In this document: piece after piece, positions 5,440-5,682 of the stretch | How the letters are laid out: each line of letters begins with the position of its first letter | Numbering within the stretch: the first letter of the stretch is position 1 | DNA from: TH5896 sp050748485 | Lineage (GTDB): Archaea; Thermoproteota; Nitrososphaeria; Nitrososphaerales; Nitrososphaeraceae | Reading direction: 5' to 3' | Assembly: GCA_050748485.1 (NCBI GenBank) | Contig: JBOGPP010000170.1 | Location: 1-5,682 of the forward strand | DNA: 5,682 nucleotides | Translations under genes and position numbers: made by a program | The notes under the pieces: generated by a model | What the model was told of the DNA's origin: nothing | Database searches by the model: none | Seen by the model: the letters and a program-made list of their open reading frames with translations, nothing else

Positions 5440-5682
5440 TTGAACAATGAAAGTAGTCAGTCGAAGAAATATGCCGATGAAGAGCTATATACCGGGACTG
5501 CTCGTTCCGAGAGTCTGGAAATGTATCTCAAGGCATATAGGGGAAAGAGGTTACGAAGTAAAGGTAAGTTCTATTGCTAGATTGCTTAACATTAGACAGC
5601 CATCTGTTGTTAACATGTTACATAAACTTAATGAAGAAAACTTTGTGGAATACAGCAAGGAAAATATTGCAATAAGGATCAC
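5440..5682 (+). pseudogene. DtxR/IdeR/MntR-family metal regulator, N-terminal part, frameshifted
   Basis: These regulators bind Fe(II) or Mn(II) and repress uptake genes. The N-terminus reads from TTG 5440 in one frame, ending with SESLEMYLKAY (to 5538), which is the family's first helix. It includes E-M-Y-L, whose Met corresponds to the metal-ligand Met10 of DtxR/IdeR. This frame stops at a TAG at 5578. The rest of the winged helix-turn-helix (ERGYEVKVSSIARLL, then a recognition helix RQPSVVNMLHKLNEENFVEY) reads in the next frame from about 5543 to the right edge. The break is at GGGG (5540-5543). Removing one G would join the frames, but the family normally has about five residues where only seven bases remain, so an eight-base deletion fits better. 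The metal-binding and dimerisation domains lie outside the window. A real pseudogene, a sequencing error, and an ATG start at 5447 in the second frame are all open. Confidence 0.65.

Overview
The window looks archaeal, most likely an AT-rich ammonia-oxidising thaumarchaeon of the Nitrososphaerales (Nitrosocosmicus-like). This is an inference from gene content and promoter style, not from a marker gene. AT-rich TATA boxes lie about 25-35 bases before several starts, so transcripts should be leaderless or nearly so. There are no convincing Shine-Dalgarno sites. Exported proteins are rich in N-X-S/T sequons, and a polyprenol-phosphate glycosyltransferase fused to GtrA and a Dps-like ferritin are present.

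Layout: (1) 1-1607, minus strand: the first 535 residues of an FTR1-family iron permease. This is a long exported three-repeat helical domain ending in the first REGLE motif; the membrane part lies beyond the left edge. (2) 1608-1725: a divergent promoter region with iron-box-like operators of the form TTAGG-N4-CCTAA. One lies at the permease start and two lie back to back before the rightward genes. (3) 1726-2187, plus strand: two small unrecognised proteins in the same reading frame, separated by one TGA and two codons. (4) 2188-2481: a mostly empty spacer with one doubtful minus-strand small frame and the ferritin promoter. (5) 2482-2967, plus: a Dps-like ferritin-family protein lacking the thioferritin cysteines and one histidine ligand. 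(6) 3076-4329, minus: a GT2 dolichol-phosphate-mannose-synthase-like enzyme with a C-terminal GtrA domain, convergent with the ferritin gene. (7) 4478-5233, plus: an exported protein with seven sequons, divergent from the glycosyltransferase. (8) 5440-5682, plus: the N-terminal DNA-binding region of a DtxR/IdeR/MntR-type metal regulator. Its helix 1 and its helix-turn-helix are in different frames, so it is frameshifted or carries a sequence error.

Taken together, the left half and the far right read as iron homeostasis: uptake (FTR1), storage or detoxification (Dps-like) and metal sensing (DtxR family). The operators resemble the known DtxR/IdeR box closely enough that the FTR1/small-protein pair is very probably repressed by iron. 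The two small proteins are the most novel part, as apparently iron-regulated genes of unknown function divergent from an iron permease. The glycosyltransferase may supply a lipid-linked sugar for decorating exported proteins such as its sequon-rich neighbour and the FTR1 ectodomain; that link is inference.
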